Shown piece after piece: positions 62,631 through 64,000 of a stretch of 64,000 bases of DNA; the stretch's first letter is position 1; each line of letters starts with the position of its first letter. The position numbers and the translations under genes are program-made. Source of the DNA: Seriola aureovittata (taxonomy: Eukaryota > Chordata > Actinopteri > Carangiformes > Carangidae); contig NC_079384.1 in NCBI RefSeq assembly GCF_021018895.1, positions 14,027,140-14,091,139 of the forward strand, given 5' to 3'. The notes below the pieces were generated by a model that saw only the letters and a list, made by a program, of their open reading frames with translations, made no database searches and was not told the DNA's origin.

Positions 62631-62795
62631 TCAGAGATCTGACCTTTTAACCCTCAGGCTGAGTGTCGCACTCTGTGCATCTATGAGGCTCATGGCCTGA
62701 GCGTGACTGAGCTCTTCACACATGTGGTCGTCAATGGAAACCAGCTCATCATGCTCCTTGAGTCCAGCTCTGCAGGCTTTGCTGCGCCTGCGTAC
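54609..62795 (-). CDS. synpo2l: SYNPO2L, synaptopodin 2-like (CHAP); 5' exon off the right edge
   Basis: Four exons with matching phases: 62644-62795, 62217-62504, 61699-62087 and 54609-57394. They encode 1204 residues plus stop, longer than human SYNPO2L (about 980). The first exon seen is the second half of a PDZ domain. The large last exon starts ELQRGESLVEKQVKEARTKC in sense and has LLTDAPNPNSKGVLMFKKRR, the basic QRAKKYTL block, a Pro/Ser-rich tail and a 13-Gln run. SYNPO2L is a Z-disc and actin-bundling scaffold of heart and skeletal muscle that binds alpha-actinin-2. A shorter isoform without the PDZ domain is known in mammals. The PDZ start (PWGFRL motif) must lie beyond 64000. SYNPO2 is the alternative; linkage to MYOZ1 and USP54 favours SYNPO2L. 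Confidence 0.9.
55161..55199 (-). repeat. synpo2l: (CAG)13 coding for poly-Gln in SYNPO2L
   Basis: Thirteen CAG codons with no CAA break, in frame, between TY and RGMTGG in the large terminal exon. Confidence 0.97.
57753..57865 (+). repeat. (GT)n microsatellite
   Basis: About 110 bp of GT with GGGT and TTTG breaks, in the SYNPO2L intron. On the transcript it is (AC)n, about 360 nt before the terminal exon. Confidence 0.95.
58440..58650 (+). repeat. Interspersed repeat, family B, copy 2
   Basis: ATCACCAAAGTCATTAGGAT, GGGGATCATGAATCTCTGTG, CCGTCGAGATATTATCGTCT, then GACAGACCGACATTGCTGTC and GGCTAAAA. This is the longer copy of the family near 2600-2770. It lies in the SYNPO2L intron. Confidence 0.6.
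59641..59717 (+). repeat. (GT)38 microsatellite
   Basis: 77 bp of pure GT in the same SYNPO2L intron. A (CA)n of about 30 bp lies at 59361-59390. Confidence 0.95.
59955..60215. mobile_element. Second, more degraded copy of the fold-back MITE
   Basis: The left side GGTCAAACTTTTTGGGAAAC and the right side TTATAAGAGTGGTATCACTC match the two arms of the element at 44594-44936, including the TAAGCTAAGCTAA segment. It lies in the SYNPO2L intron before the terminal exon. Confidence 0.55.
61699..62087 (-). CDS. synpo2l: SYNPO2L exon before the large terminal exon
   Basis: 389 nt, phase 2 to 1, between ATCTCAG| and GCCA|GTGAGT. It carries PRRELIYQPPQPEWTTP, a Thr/Pro/His repeat (TPHTLTPHTLTPTP), LTCPPLVSPERAKEALMLGS and LSTTYMDKARQA. 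The join to the last exon gives KARQAKLQRGESLVEKQ. Confidence 0.9.
62217..62504 (-). CDS. synpo2l: SYNPO2L exon: Ser-rich linker
   Basis: 288 nt, phase 2 to 2, between TTTCCAG| and GCGG|GTAGGA. It is Ser/Pro-rich, with SSSYSGCSSSPRSSVRVLSP, then EAYYGETDSDADTQ and the acidic YDNEEEETSEMSG end. No folded domain was recognised; the EEETSEMSGYES junction is typical of this family. Confidence 0.88.
62598..62629 (+). repeat. (GT)n microsatellite past the SYNPO2L PDZ-exon donor
   Basis: On the transcript it is (AC)16, starting 14 nt after the exon end (GTCAGATCTCTGACTCACAC) in a 139-nt intron. Confidence 0.93.
62644..62795 (-). CDS. synpo2l: SYNPO2L exon: second half of PDZ domain
   Basis: 152 nt, phase 0 to 2, between CTCTGCAG| and AAAAG|GTCAGA. 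It encodes VRRRSKACRAGLKEHDELVS, IDDHMCEELSHAQAMSLIDA and QSATLSLRVK. The order beta-strand, AGL turn, DELVSI and the SHAQAMSLI helix is typical of the synaptopodin-2 family PDZ. The (AC)n run begins about 14 nt past the donor. Confidence 0.9.
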
Positions 62796-64000
62796 CTGCA
62801 GAGAGGAAAGAGGTTAATAACACATTAATACATAAAAGCACAGTGAATATACTTTTGACAATTTATTGTCCAGTGTCCCGCTTAATCTACACCTTCCACT
62901 CGCTGCTTAACTCTTTAGACCAGTAGTTCCCAACCTTTTGGGCCTGGGACCCTGTTGTTGTAATCTAACAACTATGAACACTGAGACTGAATGGGCTGAA
63001 AGCAACACACACACTGCTCTGGTTTCCACTGAAATTGTTTCACTTTTCTGCAAACGAAAACTTACACCATGAAAATATTTTAAAGATGTTGTTATCACAT
63101 CAAAATTCTACACAGTGGCTTAAATTAAAACATATTTTCTCAATCAGGTTCTATGGATGAACCACTAGTTACTGACAGTGGTTTCATATACACATGAGAT
63201 GTATTTATTTTCCTGTACTCTTCTCACTGGTGTGAGTTAGGGCTGTCACGATATCAGATTGTCACAACAACATTGTCGTGGCTAAACAAATGCACAATGA
63301 CAATATTATCGGGATATCTGATGAAAACTTGAAAAAAAAATATAATAATGCTGTCAGTCAAATTCATCTTTAACTTTGTTTATTGTTTGTTTTGTCTGTT
63401 TTTTGGCAAATGAATGAGACTCAAATACAAGTGCAGGGAGGTGGAGAGAGAGTCTGTAGCGATAACTGTACAAAAGCGTACATAAAGAACACCTAATGAA
63501 TAATGAGGAGGCAACAAGATGAACTGATGAGCATCTTCCATAACCATATTATCATAGGTGTATTATTATCACGATATCAATATTTCATTTATTAAATATC
63601 ACGGTTATCGTCAATACCGGTTTATCACGACACCCCTAGTTTGAAGTGGGAGGGGCTCAGCAGGAAGAGGATGATGTCAAGCATATCTGTGCACCAATAA
63701 GGATTTAGCAACATTTGATTTAGAGGAATCAGACCACTGTCAATCAAATCGGACCAAAGTACACCCACTAACCCTAATCTACTAAACCCTGACCCTGACC
63801 TTAATAAGTGAGGGTTTTGCTTTTTTAATCAACAATATTTATCATTATAGAGAAATGCGAGAAAAGAAAAAGAAAAAGAAAAAGAAAAAGAGTGTTGCGA
63901 GGTGTTAGTCAGTGAGAGCGCTCTTCTACGAAATGGCCTTTAAAGTTCTCCGACTTGTAGCACAGCTCTCCTTTGCTGGCAGCTCTCACCATCCCTGGAT
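62796..64000 (-). other. synpo2l: SYNPO2L intron upstream of the PDZ exon (partial)
   Basis: It holds a CAGTAGTTCCCAACC repeat start at 62921, the hAT-like element at 63238-63638 and an (AAAAAG)n run at 63860. No PDZ first exon with a PWGF motif was found before the window ends. Confidence 0.65.
63238..63638. mobile_element. Non-autonomous hAT-like element
   Basis: The ends are TAGGGCTGTCACGATA and, inverted, TAGGGGTGTCGTGATA. Flanks gtgtgagt and gtttgaag agree at only 5 of 8 bases, so the target duplication has decayed. There is no open reading frame. It lies in the SYNPO2L intron upstream of the PDZ exon. Confidence 0.7.

Noticed and set aside
63909..63991. Short minus-strand frame starting MVRAASKGELCYKS at the right edge, considered as a SYNPO2L first exon
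   Set aside because: It lacks the PWGF PDZ start expected there, ends in its own stop and matches nothing I recognise.

Overview
This is a vertebrate nuclear window, most likely from a ray-finned (teleost, percomorph-like) fish. Genes are split into small exons with GT..AG introns. (CA)n/(GT)n microsatellites are very dense, and the DNA-transposon relics (hAT, Tc1/mariner and fold-back MITEs) are of the kinds that crowd teleost introns. No bacterial-type operon, CRISPR array, rRNA or tRNA gene was seen.

Three protein genes are supported, all on the minus strand. From right to left (direction of transcription) they are SYNPO2L (about 62795 to 54609; its first exon lies off the right edge), MYOZ1 (48353 to 41903; coding region complete) and USP54 (28662 to 3132; its 3' part lies off the left edge; a probable non-coding first exon sits in a CpG-rich region near 38912-39070). 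All splice phases could be matched by hand across five MYOZ1 coding exons, four SYNPO2L exons and seven USP54 coding exons. The order USP54-MYOZ1-SYNPO2L matches human 10q22. A paralogous block, USP53-MYOZ2-SYNPO2, lies on human 4q26.

SYNPO2L and MYOZ1 are striated-muscle Z-disc proteins: a PDZ/actin/alpha-actinin scaffold and a calcineurin/filamin/telethonin-binding calsarcin. USP54 is a ubiquitin-specific-protease family member. Only the N-terminal 278 residues of its catalytic domain are encoded here.

The rest is intron or intergenic DNA: long dinucleotide tracts, a purine-strand tract of about 540 bp (36064-36605), a hAT relic with a perfect 8-bp target duplication (22099-23271), a Tc1-like relic (33949-34773), several MITE-like repeats, a 39-bp-arm perfect palindrome (48624-48713) and a tandem duplication (about 40320-40820).

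The most interesting signal is how the dinucleotide repeats sit against USP54 splice sites. Two catalytic-domain exons have (GT)n tracts 6 and 13 nt from their 3' splice sites in place of a pyrimidine tract. (AC)n tracts begin just after the facing 5' splice sites. Introns could therefore be bridged by RNA pairing, and coding exon 3 could be looped out. No wholly new gene system was recognised.
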